DNA from: Jaapia argillacea MUCL 33604 | Lineage: Eukaryota > Basidiomycota > Agaricomycetes > Jaapiales > Jaapiaceae | Length of the DNA stretch: 64,000 nt | Assembly (NCBI GenBank): GCA_000697665.1 | Contig: KL197716.1 | Location: 487,880-551,879, forward strand | Direction of reading: 5' to 3' | Notes under the pieces: model-generated | Databases searched by the model: none | Told to the model about the DNA's origin: nothing | The model's input: the letters and a program-made list of their open reading frames with translations, nothing else | Part shown: piece after piece, positions 44,464 to 55,195 of the stretch | Layout: the number at the start of each line of letters is the position of its first letter | Position numbering within the stretch: position 1 is the stretch's first letter | Program-made: the position numbers and the translations under genes

Positions 44464-46551
44464 TCAATCAAGGTTAGTCGGCTTCTCACAAACGAGCAAT
44501 TCCATTTGTACGAAGCCATCGCTCCCCCCGTCCTTCACCAACCCACCGAAAAAAACCTTCTGTCCTAAATAATCCACTCTCTTCACTCCTTTCTTCCTTT
44601 CTTCGAACTCTCCCGTGTTGAGGGAAGTCGCGCACCTCCTGTAATAAGCCGATGTAAGCTCGTCCTTTTGGGAGCTGTCAGCCATATCCCAAATCTGGTG
44701 GTTAATTGGGTATCGCAGGGACCGGTAGATGGAGTCGAGGACAGCGCCGACAGTGATGTGAGTTGTCTGGGGAACGGCAGAAACTTGAGTAAGAACGGTG
44801 TTGGAGAATAAATTTCGCAATTGAGAGATCGAATGGCACGTGATATCCATTCGAGTAGTGGGCGGGTATGTAGCAGGCTGGGACAACTCATAGCTGGAAA
44901 GTGGGATCGTTTTCCCGATGCCGATGAACCCGTAGGGGTTAAAAGTCGATATGGATAGATCAAACAGGATCGGCGGGGAGACTTTGCCATCGAGAAATGC
45001 ATGGATGTGAGGTGGGATCGATTCTCCAGAGAGCAATGGACGGCTGAGAAGGCGTGTAGGCCTAATGGTGTGGATCCGAAGAAATAGCTTCCTATCGCCG
45101 TCGAGGTCCTCCTGTGGAGAACGGAAGCCGGCCTCCGGGTGTCCTGGCTGCCCCGAACCAGGTTCGGAAGGCCCAGGTTTACTTGGGCCAGATTCGCTCG
45201 GATCAGATTTGCTTGTAATGGATGTATCTGATTCAGATTCACCAGTAACAGAGCCGGGAAAGACATTGTCTTGAGTTGTTACTTGGAATCTACATCCGCA
45301 ATACGTGCTACCAGCGTTTTCAATCAATGGCCATCAAATTCGATGAACTGCACTCACCATTCCGCCCAGGCACTGGGGGAGACGCTCTCGCACTTCTTAT
45401 CGCATCGTGGACACAGACGTTCAACTTCGCCCTCCCTCGACGGATCCAACACAACAGCCGACATCTTCAATAACATCCCTTTGCGAACCGTATCGGTCCA
45501 CCGATCAGGGGCGATGGGCTGCATCTCGTCGTCATGCCCAATCTCGTATGCGCCCTTGTCTACGTATCGTTGTCCAGCACGACCCTGAAAGTGAGCTTTC
45601 ACTGTCGCATCGAATTTCTATTCCTCGAGGTGAGAACAGCTCACAAGAGAAGGAATTAGAGGCTTACACTCCACGTGAGGCAGAGTTCCATTGGTAGGGT
45701 CAGAGTTACCCCCAATACATCCACAAATTCTACAGCATTATGGCGAGAATATCCAATGAACGGTGGAAGACCTCGGAGAACCGAAGAAACCTCTGCCAAA
45801 AGGGATTGGATGGATCCATAGACTTGCCTCGCCTCGTCACGAAAGGAAAAGACCACGTCACCGATCGACCTGAATAGTTTTCAACGGGAAGATCATACCG
45901 CCCAAAATGAAATGTGCGTACACGATGTTGCTGAGGAGCAGCCGCATTGTGGACATTACGTCTGTGAGTCCTGATTTGAGAGACAGTCGATCTTCTCTTT
46001 CTTCGTTGCCAAGTTCGATGATAGTGGCGTGTCCTTCACTGGTGAGTCGAAGGATATCGCCACTGGATGACCTAGGAGAAATAGCCGAGGTGAAGTGATT
46101 TGTCTCTAAACGGGAAAACTCGATGTAATACATACGTCGTCCAAACCAAGAGGAAGACCATGATGTTTTGACGATGGACAGAGAGCTTTGCTCTAAGACC
46201 GTCAACAGCACCCTTCTTAAACACCCACTTCACCTTGCGCCAAGCACTACCTTGACTCCCATGACCCAGTTGCTCGTATCCCTGGGCCCTCTTCCAAAAT
46301 TTATCCATCTCTGAATGACACGCAGTGACTTCGGTAGAGATGCTGGCCAGGGCGTCTTCATCGAAACTTATTCGCTGACCCAGTCGATCGACGAGTTTGA
46401 GAGCTTGTGACAATGACTTTAGCTCGCTCCGAAGTGCCTGGTACTCAGAAGAGGAGCCTGTAGCATCGTCAAGAGCCTTTGCGATGGTGACAGCGAGCTG
46501 AACGGCAGCGACGATGTCGCCAAAGGAGCTGAAAGTGGTGGGGAAGGGCAT
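44464..46551 (-). CDS. helical N-terminus, ubiquitin-like domain, zinc ribbon protein, copy 1
   Basis: Five exons (46136-46551, 45922-46071, 45668-45869, 45358-45617, 44464-45307) give 623 residues. Residues 1-185 ('FGDIVAAVQLAVTIAKALDD', 'YQALRSELKSLSQALKLVD') resemble the helical N-terminal module seen in fungal STAND/NLR-type proteins. Residues about 215-330 fit a ubiquitin-like domain of the kind common in Agaricomycetes ('AVEFVDVLGVTLTLPMELCL', 'QGRAGQRYVDKGAYEI', 'IAPDRWTDTVRKGMLLKMSA'). A zinc ribbon follows: 'LCPRCDKKC' and, across the last intron, 'ECTYCGC'. The 280-residue C-terminal exon, with an acidic Ser/Pro stretch then 'DGDRKLFLRIHTI' and 'VKRVDYLGQKVFFGGLV', matches no family I know. 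A signalling or ubiquitin-linked role is inference only. A paralogue with identical exon structure lies at 58020-60188. Confidence 0.8.
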
Positions 46552-47002
46552 GGATGTACAACGCACAGCACGGTACAGCACAACATTTTTGTGGGTGCTC
46601 CAGGCGGTGCAACGCGTGGATGGATGCAGGTTTGAGTTGGCGCCCAAGGTGCCAACACCGAATAACTTCGCCAAGTTCAAACGGCAGGGTGACAGCGTGC
46701 TAATACTCACGCAGCAGTGTCACGCTATCGTTGATGCATGTCACGTTTCAGTGACCTAGCTACTCTAGTATTTTCTTCTCCATATCTAAAGTCGGCGTCT
46801 AAGATACCGTTGGGATCTAACACAGATATTGCCCTTCCCCCCCCCCCAAAATCTTTCGTCGTTGAGATGCAAGGCTGAGCGAATCATGACTCACCCCTCG
46901 GCTCCCGGCTCTGGCTTCGTGCAGTGCAGGCACTGCCATACCTAGCTAATTAAATGACTGCCTTCAAGCGTGACCCACGTCTCCTGTTCCCACTTCTCCA
47001 TC
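46552..47002. promoter_or_regulatory. divergent promoter, ULD copy 1 and DUF4139 copy 1
   Basis: About 450 bases between divergent start codons. The half next to DUF4139 copy 1 is alignable with the regions before copies 2 and 3: a 'GTTGGGATCTAACACA'-like block, a cytosine run, and a palindrome just before the gene. Co-regulation of the divergent pair is plausible but unproven. Confidence 0.6.
46923..46938. promoter_or_regulatory. 16-bp palindrome before DUF4139 copy 1
   Basis: GCAGTGC-AG-GCACTGC is a perfect inverted repeat 65 bases before the start codon of DUF4139 copy 1. The same sequence stands at 51189-51204 and 60512-60527, at almost the same distance from copies 2 and 3. It has the form of a binding site for a dimeric regulator; the factor is unknown. 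Confidence 0.55.
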
Positions 47003-49098
47003 ATGGATCACACAACGAAACTTCAAGCTTCTGAGCACCCCATCAAATCTGTCACCGTCTTCAAGTCCTCCAAAGCGGAGGTTGTTCGAACATTTGTCCA
47101 CGATCTTGAGGTGAGAAGATCAGTCGGTGGTGAACGCGCTATTCAGACTGACAATTTCCCTCACAGGCAGGCCAGAATAAGATCGAAATTGTTGGGTTGC
47201 CCAGTTGCATCGACACCGAGTCTGCCCGAGTTTCAGGCTTGGGCGACGCTCGCCTCTTTGACGTCGTCTGTGTCATAGCGGACAAGCCTGCTTCTTCCTA
47301 TGACGGAAGGTCAGAGACCATCCGCATCCTTAAAGCCAAAAAGGCCTATCTCATCAAAGAGAAGCTGGTGCGAGAGCAGGAAGCTGAGGTTATGCTGACA
47401 TACGGCAAATCTTTGCAAGGCGAGCATGTTACCCCCGATACGATGACGATGTTCTTGGACAGTTTCGTCCTTCGTGGCTGCAAGAATCTGCAAGCAGTCT
47501 CTGAGCTAGAAGAGAAGATCGTCGAGATCGATCGCCAGATCGAAAAAGAACGAGAAAAGACGACGACGACGAAAGGGGAGAGTAGTGGAAAGGTTACTAT
47601 CGTCATTGCAGCTGAAAATGAGGGCGAAGTTGAATTGAAGCTAACATACAGTACGTGTCTATCTTTCATGGTAACCGTGGGGAACTGATCATGGATGTTC
47701 GCAGTCGTATGGAATGCCAACTGGGAACCCACATACGATCTCCACGCATCCACGGAGAATGGAAAACCCGCTTCCGCGGTCTCCCTCCAGTACCGTGCTC
47801 GCATCACGCAGAGTACCGGGGAAGATTGGAAGGACACATCCTTAACACTCAGCACTTCCACCTCCGATACGATCACGAAAGGTATCCCCGAACTCAAGCC
47901 TGTCAAGATCAAGCCACCTCAGATAACCTTCGGCGCCGCCAGTTATCCAGCTCCTCCCATGCGACAAGGCTTTCCTCAGCAAATGCCACCACTACAGCAA
48001 ATGCCACCACCACAGCAAATGCCACCACCACAGCAAATGCCACCACCTCAGCAAATGCCACCACAGCAGCAAATGCAGTGGGCGGCTCAACAACAGATAC
48101 AGCAACAACAGCAACAATTACACCTACAACAAAATTTACATGCACGCCCAACAGGATTTGCTCTCAACAGATCTCTAGCACTCCCAACGATGTCTCGCGC
48201 ACCTCCAGACGTAGTCACCCGTGGGGCTCCCGATGCTAGTCAAGATGAGGACGAAGACCTTGTTTCCGAATTTGCTGAACTCGCAGGCCCAGGAGCCTTG
48301 ACGGAACCGACCACCATCGTCAAGGTCAGCCCATTGTCGATCTCCTATCGCGTCGAAGGGAAGGCTAGTATCCCGAGTGACGGAGAAGCGCATCAGGTTT
48401 CTGTTGCTGTTTTGCCATTTGACGCCAAAGTTACGCACGTAACCGTTCCTCGCGTCAGCGCTATTGCCTACTTGCAGGTACGTATCATACCCACTGTCGC
48501 TGAAACCCGGAACTTACATACTGCTCGCTTTATCTAGTGTGAGGTCAAGAATACGAGCGACTACCGATTGCTCCCTGGGCCCGTCAGTGTCTTTTTGGAC
48601 GAGAGTTACGTCTCGAAGACATCTATTCAAGACATTAACACCGGAGACACTTTCGAGTGTCCACTGGGCGCCGACTCCTCCCTTAGGATTTCACATGCTC
48701 GTATCCCTCGCACCGTCCGTGACTCGGCGAGTGCCTTCGCCGAACAATTCAAGTCAACGACATACACCGTCACGACGACAATCCGCAACAAACATCGATT
48801 TGCCATATCCGAGCTGGTCGTCAGGGACGTCATTCCCCTTGTCGACGACAAACGCGTTAAGGTGATTCTGAGGAAACCTCAGGGTTTGGCTGAAGCGAAG
48901 GGTGATCAGGAGGTGACAGTGAAGGATAAGGATAAGGAAGTGAAGATTAGGTGGTCCAAAGTCGTTGATAAGAAAGGTGGAGCAAAAGAGGGGAAGTATG
49001 AGTGGTTGTGCAAACTTGAGGCGAATGGGGAGATCAATCTGGTCACTGAGTATGAGGTTAAATCCCCCGCTGATTTGAATTGGATCGAATCGTGGTAG
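47003..49098 (+). CDS. DUF4140/DUF4139 family protein, copy 1
   Basis: Four exons (47003-47110, 47167-47650, 47705-48477, 48538-49098) give 641 residues. The N-terminal DUF4140-like part ('HPIKSVTVFKSSKAEVVRTF', 'NKIEIVGLPSCIDTESARVS') contains a coiled coil ('LEEKIVEIDRQIEKEREKTT'), and the DUF4139-like part begins at 'NANWEPTYDLHASTENG' and continues through 'LLPGPVSVFLDESYV' to 'GEINLVTEYEVKSP'. This is the MuiA/F37C4.5-like family, broadly conserved but without an established biochemical role. Between the halves of DUF4139 is a variable linker, here rich in Gln, Met and Pro from five 18-bp repeats (47977-48066). It is the longest of the complete copies in the window because of this linker. 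Confidence 0.88.
47977..48066 (+). repeat. 18-bp tandem repeat, five units
   Basis: Five units of CAGCAAATGCCACCACCA with small changes, encoding QQMPPP. They account for most of the extra length of DUF4139 copy 1 over copies 2 and 3, where the same linker carries one unit or a glutamine run. Confidence 0.85.
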
Positions 49099-50168
49099 GG
49101 AATCATGGACACATCGGAGGTCTGTTTGTACGATGTAAAGCGATAAATCGTAGTGTATCTATATATGCGACTGAGTGGGCTCAACTCGTCGACACGACCC
49201 GTATTCCAAACTCCCCATCGCCGCCCCGACATCGAACGCTCCATGATCATCGCACCCAAATTCATGGTTAACTCCAGGTTTGTGATTCAAGCACCACGAA
49301 TCTTGGTAAGAGTTCGCTTGGCGAGAAGAGTCTTGATAAACAAGAGTTGTGATAGTTGTGGAGATTGGAGGTGATATCGCGTTCCGGTGCATAAAACGAC
49401 GGGATTTTGTGAGATTGAAGAATGGGTGGAATTCGTGAGAGTGAACGGTAGATGGAACTTGAGAGAGGATGGATGAGAAGCCTGCGACGAATGAATGGAG
49501 TGGACATACCTCGAATAGGATGACCTTCAATATACACAGTGGCTGTGACCCTCAGGCTATCTCGCACGTAACATCAATGCTTCAAACTCTTATTTGCCAC
49601 CCTCTCTACTTCGTAACCCCAAATTCCTGATCGCAGGCGCTCAAGCTTGCACGCAAATCCCCGCCACCACAAACTCTTCATTGCCGGCGCTTAGCTCACA
49701 TCCAACTTATGCTTCGCCAGCCCCATATTCCGAATCGTGCGAGCTCGAGCGGAACCCCAGTCTCATTCTTGTGGACCGCCTCGTACCAAATCCCTCATCG
49801 GAAGCGCCAAAGAATTCTTATGAATTCCATTGTCGTCCGTTAATCGACGAAAGCTCCAATCTTGGTGCCCAGCTTGCCATTTGCGAGCAGAGACCAGGTG
49901 CGTGGAGAGGACAGATGAGGAACATGGGAAGGATCGACGAATAAATGAGGCAATGGTGGCCAACAAACTTGGAGTTGATTCGTATAGCATATCCTTCAGC
50001 TGACTTGTAATCGAACGACCAGTAACGTTCAACCACATGATAATCCAAACAGTTTGTTTCAAGTCCAAGAGTGATGGGGAGGTGGGGCTGTCGAGTACTT
50101 GATGTGGTTAAAAGATCGATGAGATGAAAGTGGTTAATAGATCGATGAGATTGAGGTCGCGTAGGCAT
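49099..50168 (-). pseudogene. unrecognised gene X, copy 1 (degenerate)
   Basis: This segment is alignable with 53829-55116 and shares coding-looking pieces: 'TRQPHLPITLGLETNCLDYH', 'RYWSFDYKSAEGYAIRINS', 'LELSSINGRQWNS' and 'TATVYIEGHPIRG'. Here the piece after 'QWNS' is cut by a TAA that is a TAT codon in the other copy, and the last exon of the other copy ('GLPVSNLTSKFLLLGLSSGH') has no counterpart. An ATG at 50166-50168 could be the ancestral start. I do not recognise the family; it lies 3' to DUF4139 copy 1 in the opposite orientation, as copy 2 does behind DUF4139 copy 2. Confidence 0.35.
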
Positions 50169-51269
50169 CTATAATACAATCCAAAATGATGACTAATAAA
50201 GTCACGTCACAAGCGTGTCACAGACAAACCACTTGCCTCCTGGGGCCTCCCTAAGACCTCCGTTCAGCCATATCTCGATCACGGATGTCTCAGGAGATCA
50301 ACATCTATCCCTCTGAGCAACTCCCACAATCAGACGTGGATGTAGAGAGTCGCAGGTCGCGGAACAAGGACAAAAAGACAAACCACGTGGCCAATGTGGC
50401 GCGTAACGTTTCCACGCGACTTGCCTGTGGCTCTATGGCGAACAGTTCGTCAACGTTTGGATTTCCAAGTTAGACTGGAATTATACAACTCCCTCGATGA
50501 AATTCTGACAAGCCCTCACACTCTGGATCATTCTTGGAAAGGGCAACGATTTCCAATAACTCTCTCTGGCAGTGCACAGGCGACCTGCTGTTGGCTGGGT
50601 ACTCAGCTTGCGAGGTGTAGTAAATGGGTGTGAAGGCAAGGTGACACTGAATACATATGGCACTCTCAATCTTGGACAACTGAGCAGTCGAAGGGAACAT
50701 TAGTGCTGGAGGTGTCACTCCCCAGTCTATCAAACTTCAAATTCATCCCGAAAATCAGTTGACCATCCAGTGCAACATACAGGTGGGCAACCAACAGTTT
50801 ACAGCAACGAATATATAACTGATAGTTGAAGCCTCGAAGGTGGCGGCGGCGCCGCTAAGACTCAGTATTCATCACAGGCTTTCTTGAGTCATTGTCTTCA
50901 GTTAGATAGCCTTCTGGGACGGAGTCACGGGTGGGGGCTAGTACATGATAAGTAGCCATGGATTCAGTATGCTGCAAACGGTAGGGTGACGGAGTGCTAA
51001 CATGATTCCTGTCACATTCGACGACCGCTTATGTTTCCTTGCCTGTTTCTTCCCAATGTCTGAAGTCGACGTTGAATATACTGTTGGGATCTAACACACA
51101 TGTTGCCAATAACCCCCCAAAAAACCTTTCGTCGTCGAGCGCGGCCGAGCGAGTCACGCCTCACATTGGCTCCCGGTTCAGTACCAGTGCAGTGCAGGCA
51201 CTGCCACACGGTTTGATAAATGCTTACCTCCAAGTGTGTGCTCGCGTCTCCTGTTCCCATTTCTCCACC
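50169..51269. other. intergenic with DUF4139 copy 2 promoter
   Basis: About 1.1 kb. The last 300 bases align with the promoters of DUF4139 copies 1 and 3 and contain the palindrome. The first 800 bases show only short open frames without family resemblance; I see no supported gene. Confidence 0.5.
51189..51204. promoter_or_regulatory. 16-bp palindrome before DUF4139 copy 2
   Basis: GCAGTGCAGGCACTGC, identical to the site before copy 1, 66 bases before the start codon at 51270. It survives in a promoter region where neighbouring bases have changed. Confidence 0.55.
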
Positions 51270-53282
51270 ATGGATCACACAATGAAACTCCAAGCTTCTG
51301 AACACCCCATCAAATCTGTGACGGTCTTCAAGTCCTCCAAAGCGGAGGTTGTTCGAACATTTGTCCACGATCTTGAGGTGAGAGGTTCGGGGTCCGTCGG
51401 TGGTGGACGTGCTATCAGACTGACGGTCCCCCTCATAGGCAGGCCAGAATAAGATCGAAATTGTTGGCTTACCCAGTTGTATCGACACCGAATCTGCTCG
51501 TGTTTCAGGCTTGGGCGACGCTCGCCTCTTCGACGTCGTCTGTGTCATCGCGGATAAGCCTGCTTCGTCTTATGATGGAAGCTCAGAGGCCATCCGCATC
51601 CTTGAAGCCAAAAAGGCCTATCTTATCAAAGAGAAGCTTGTGCGAGAGCAGGAGGCTGAGGTTATGCTCACCTACGGCAAATCTTTGCAAGGCGAGCATG
51701 TTACACCCGATACGATGACGACTTTCTTGGACAGTTTCGTCCTTCGTGGCCGCAAGAATCTGCAAGCAGTCTCTGAGCTAGAAGAGAAGATCGTCGAGAT
51801 CGATCGCCAGATCGAAAAAGAGCAAGAAAAGACGACGACGACGAAAGGGGAGAGTAATGGAAAGGTTACGATCGTCATTGCAGCTGAGAACGAGGGTCAA
51901 GTGGAATTGAAGCTGACCTACAGTACGTTTCTCTCTTCCCCGATGATCACAGAGACTTGATCAATGGTGTTATAGTCGTAACGAATGCCAATTGGGAACC
52001 TACATACGATCTCCACGCATCCACGGAGAATGGGAAACCCGCTTCCGCGGTCTCTCTCCAGTACCGTGCCCGCATCACGCAGAGTACCGGGGAAGATTGG
52101 AAAGACACGTCCTTAACACTCAGCACTTTCACCTCCGATACGATCACGAAAGGTATCCCCGAACTCAAGCCTGTCAAGATCAAGCCACCTCAGATAACCT
52201 TCGGCGCCGCCAGTTATCCAATTCCACCCCCGCGACAAGGCTTTCCTCAGCAAATGCCACCGCAGCAAATGCAGTGGGCGGCTCAACAACAGCAACGACA
52301 ACAAAACCAACAAAGTTTACATGCTCAACCGACCGGGTTTGCTCTCAACAGATCTCAAGCACCCGCAGCGAGGTCTCGCGTACCTGCAGACGTAGCCACC
52401 CGTGAGGCTCCCGAATCGAGCGACGATGAGTTGGACGAGGATCTCGTTTCAGAATTTGCCGAACTCGCAGGCCCAGGAGCCTTGACGGAACCGACCACCA
52501 TCGTCAATGTCAGCCCATTGTCGATCTCCTATCGCGTCGAAGGGAAGGCTAGTATCCCCAGTGACGGAGAAGCGCATCAGGTTTCTGTTGCTGTTTTGCC
52601 ATTTGATGCCAAAGTTACCCACGTAACTATTCCTCGGGTCAGCGCTATTGCCTACTTGCAGGTAAGTTTCGTAGCCATTGTCGCTGAAACCCAAGACTTA
52701 CATACCGGGCACTTTCTCTAGTGTGAGGTCAAGAATACGAGCGACTACCGATTGCTCCCTGGGCCCGTCAGTGTTTTTTTGGACGAAAGTTACGTCTCGA
52801 AGACATCTATTCAAGACGTTAACACCGGAGACACTTTCGAGTGTCCACTGGGTGCCGACTCCTCCCTTCGGATTTCGCACGCTCGCATCCCCCGCACCGT
52901 CCGCGACTCAGCCAGCGCCTTCGCCGAACAGTTCAAGTCAACGACATACACCGTCACCACAACCATCCGTAACAAACATCGTTTCGCTATCTCCGAGCTA
53001 ATCGTCAGGGACGTCATACCCCTCGTCGACGACAAGCGCGTTAAGGTGATTCTGAGGAAACCTCAGGGTTTGGCTGAAGCCAAGGGTGATCAGGAGGTGA
53101 CGGTGAAGGATAAGGATAAGGAAGTGAAGATTAGGTGGTCGAAGGTTGTTGATAAGAAAGGTGGAGCGAAGGAGGGGAAGTATGAGTGGTTGTGCGAACT
53201 TGATGCGAATGGGGAGATCAATCTAGTCACTGAGTATGAGGTTAAATCCCCTGCTGATTTGAATTGGATCGAATCGTGGTAG
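51270..53282 (+). CDS. DUF4140/DUF4139 family protein, copy 2
   Basis: Exons 51270-51377, 51439-51922, 51976-52661 and 52722-53282 give 612 residues. Exons 1, 2 and 4 have the same lengths as in copies 1 and 3, and most of the difference lies in the linker of exon 3, which here has 'GFPQQMPPQQMQWAAQQQQR' followed by an acidic 'SSDDELDEDLVSEFAELAGP'. The coiled coil and the C-terminal block are nearly unchanged, so the copies are recent duplicates under constraint. Start chosen at the ATG in 'CACCATGG' context, equivalent to that of copy 1. Confidence 0.88.
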
Positions 53283-53828
53283 GTAGTCACGGACACATCG
53301 GAGGTCTGTTTGTATGATGTAAAGGGATAAGTAGTAGTAGTGTATCAATATATGCGACTGAGTGCCCGGATAGATAACAGATCCACCGAAGCGAGAGGGA
53401 TAGCTGATGGTTGCTGTGAAATTGAAGTGAGGTTCGAAGTCACGTAATTACCCTATGTACTCCTCTTCAGCAACAATTGAGGGAGTGGTAGATTCGAGAT
53501 CGGGGTGGAAGGTCGCTCTTGAGGTGGAGGAAAGACGCGGCTCTCCCTTCAATATATCGTCCGAGAGGGAAGATGGAGGTGGAACTCGATGCCACAAGGA
53601 GGATTTTAGCGAAGAATATCCTTTCATCGAGAAGAGCCACCCAATCGGATATGCCACACCCTCCCCAATCGACTCCGGAGGACTTGCACGTGTCGAGCTG
53701 TCCACGAAGTAATGAAGACAAACCAACTCCACAGACGGAAGAACCTCCACAAACACAACGAGAATTTTCAAACTCTTAACATCCAACCATATTTCGAGAT
53801 AGTGGAGGGAGGGAAAACAACGAATCTG
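53283..53828. other. intergenic between DUF4139 copy 2 and gene X copy 2
   Basis: The two genes converge here. Both strands carry open frames of 80-110 codons near 53450-53790, but they overlap each other in several frames, show no splice-consistent extension and match nothing I know. Confidence 0.4.
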
Positions 53829-55116
53829 TTACAGGAGTTCGATCCCGCGGAAGCCGAGAGGTGAACGAACTCTGATGCTGAACGTGATGGCTGGAGCATG
53901 ACAGAGAAGTTTATCGATGTCGTAGCATCTGAGAATAAGGGACAATGCGATGCTCTTCAGTGGATGGCCAGACGAAAGCCCTAATAGAAGGAATTTGGAG
54001 GTGAGATTGGAGACGGGAAGACCTGTTGCGAGGAATGAGAAGTGAGTGTAGATTCGAAGGTCAACAGTGTTGGAAAACGTACGACTGGAAGATTTTTGAA
54101 AAGCAAGAGTTTGAGAGTGAACGGTAGACGGTACTTGAGAGAGGATGGATGAGAAGCCTGCGGCCGCGGGACGAATGAGAGAACGGAGTGGACATACCTC
54201 GAATAGGATGAGCTTCAATGTACACAGTCGCCGTGGCTATCTTGCACGCAACACCGATGCTTCAAACTCCTAGCTACCCTCTCCACTTCGTAACCCCAAA
54301 TTCCTGATCGCAGGTGCTCAAGCTTGTAACATAAACCCCCGTCGCCACAAACTCTTCATTTCCGGCGCTTAACTCACATCCAACTTCGGCTTCGCCAGTA
54401 CCCATACTCCGAATCGTGCGAGCTCGAGTCGAACCCCAGGCTCATTCTTGTAGACCGTCTCGTACCCAATCCCTCATCAGAAGCGCCAAAGAATTCATAC
54501 GAATCCCATCGTCGTCCGTTCATCAACGAAAGATCCAATCCTGGTGCTCAATCTGCCTAGTCTAGGTCTGAGTCTTGATTAGGAGGCTTCCTATAAGGGA
54601 GTTTGATCGCGTCGAGAGTGGTGAAAGCAAAAGTTGTCCTGATGGGAGGTTGTCTTGCATTCTGATGTATTAAAGGAGGGACATTTGTAAGCAGAGACTA
54701 GATGGGCGGAGAGGACAGCTATGAGGGACGTGGGAAGGATCGACGAATGAACGAAGCAAAGGTGGCGAACATACCTCGAGAATCGATTCTTATTGCATAT
54801 CTTTCAGCTGACTTGTAATCAAACGACCAGCGACGTACTTCAACCAAACGATAGCACCGTTCTTCAGCTAACTTCGTTACGCCCTACTCTGATAATCCAA
54901 ACCGTCTGTTTCAGGTCCGAGGGTGATGGGGAGGTGGGGTTGTCGAGAACTTGAAGTGGTCAAGGGATCGATGAGACTGAGGTCGCGTAGGTACACTTCG
55001 TCGGTAAGAGTTAGACGCGTGTAATAGAAGGTCGTCAAGTGTACGTCGCAATCTGGTTCGCCTATATATGTATGTTGGGTATACGAGTGGGAAGCCGAAG
55101 CTGCCAGTGCTATCAC
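53829..55116 (-). pseudogene. unrecognised gene X, copy 2 (possibly intact, ends unclear)
   Basis: Several open pieces with plausible splice signals can be chained on the minus strand: 'SRQPHLPITLGPETDGLDYQ', 'RWSFDYKSAERYAIRIDSR' (donor gtatgttc), 'LDLSLMNGRRWDSYEFFGAS' onward to 'SSSHDSEYGYWRSRSWM' (donor gtgagt), 'ATATVYIEAHPIR' (donor gtatgtcc, near 54195) and a last exon from acceptor 'caacag' to the stop at 53829 ('GLPVSNLTSKFLLLGLSSGH'). No ATG opens the first piece, so the gene may be 5'-truncated or have an unseen first exon. No family is recognised. The paralogue at 49099-50168 is more damaged. Confidence 0.35.
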
Positions 55117-55195
55117 GATAATTTGAGCTGAGACTCGGAGTCCCTCTCTATCTCTTGCTCTCTATCCATCTTCGCGCTCCCTCATTCCTTCAGGC

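Noticed and set aside
47909-48151. Minus-strand Val/Ala-rich open frame
   Set aside because: It is the complement of the 18-bp Gln/Pro repeat in DUF4139 copy 1.
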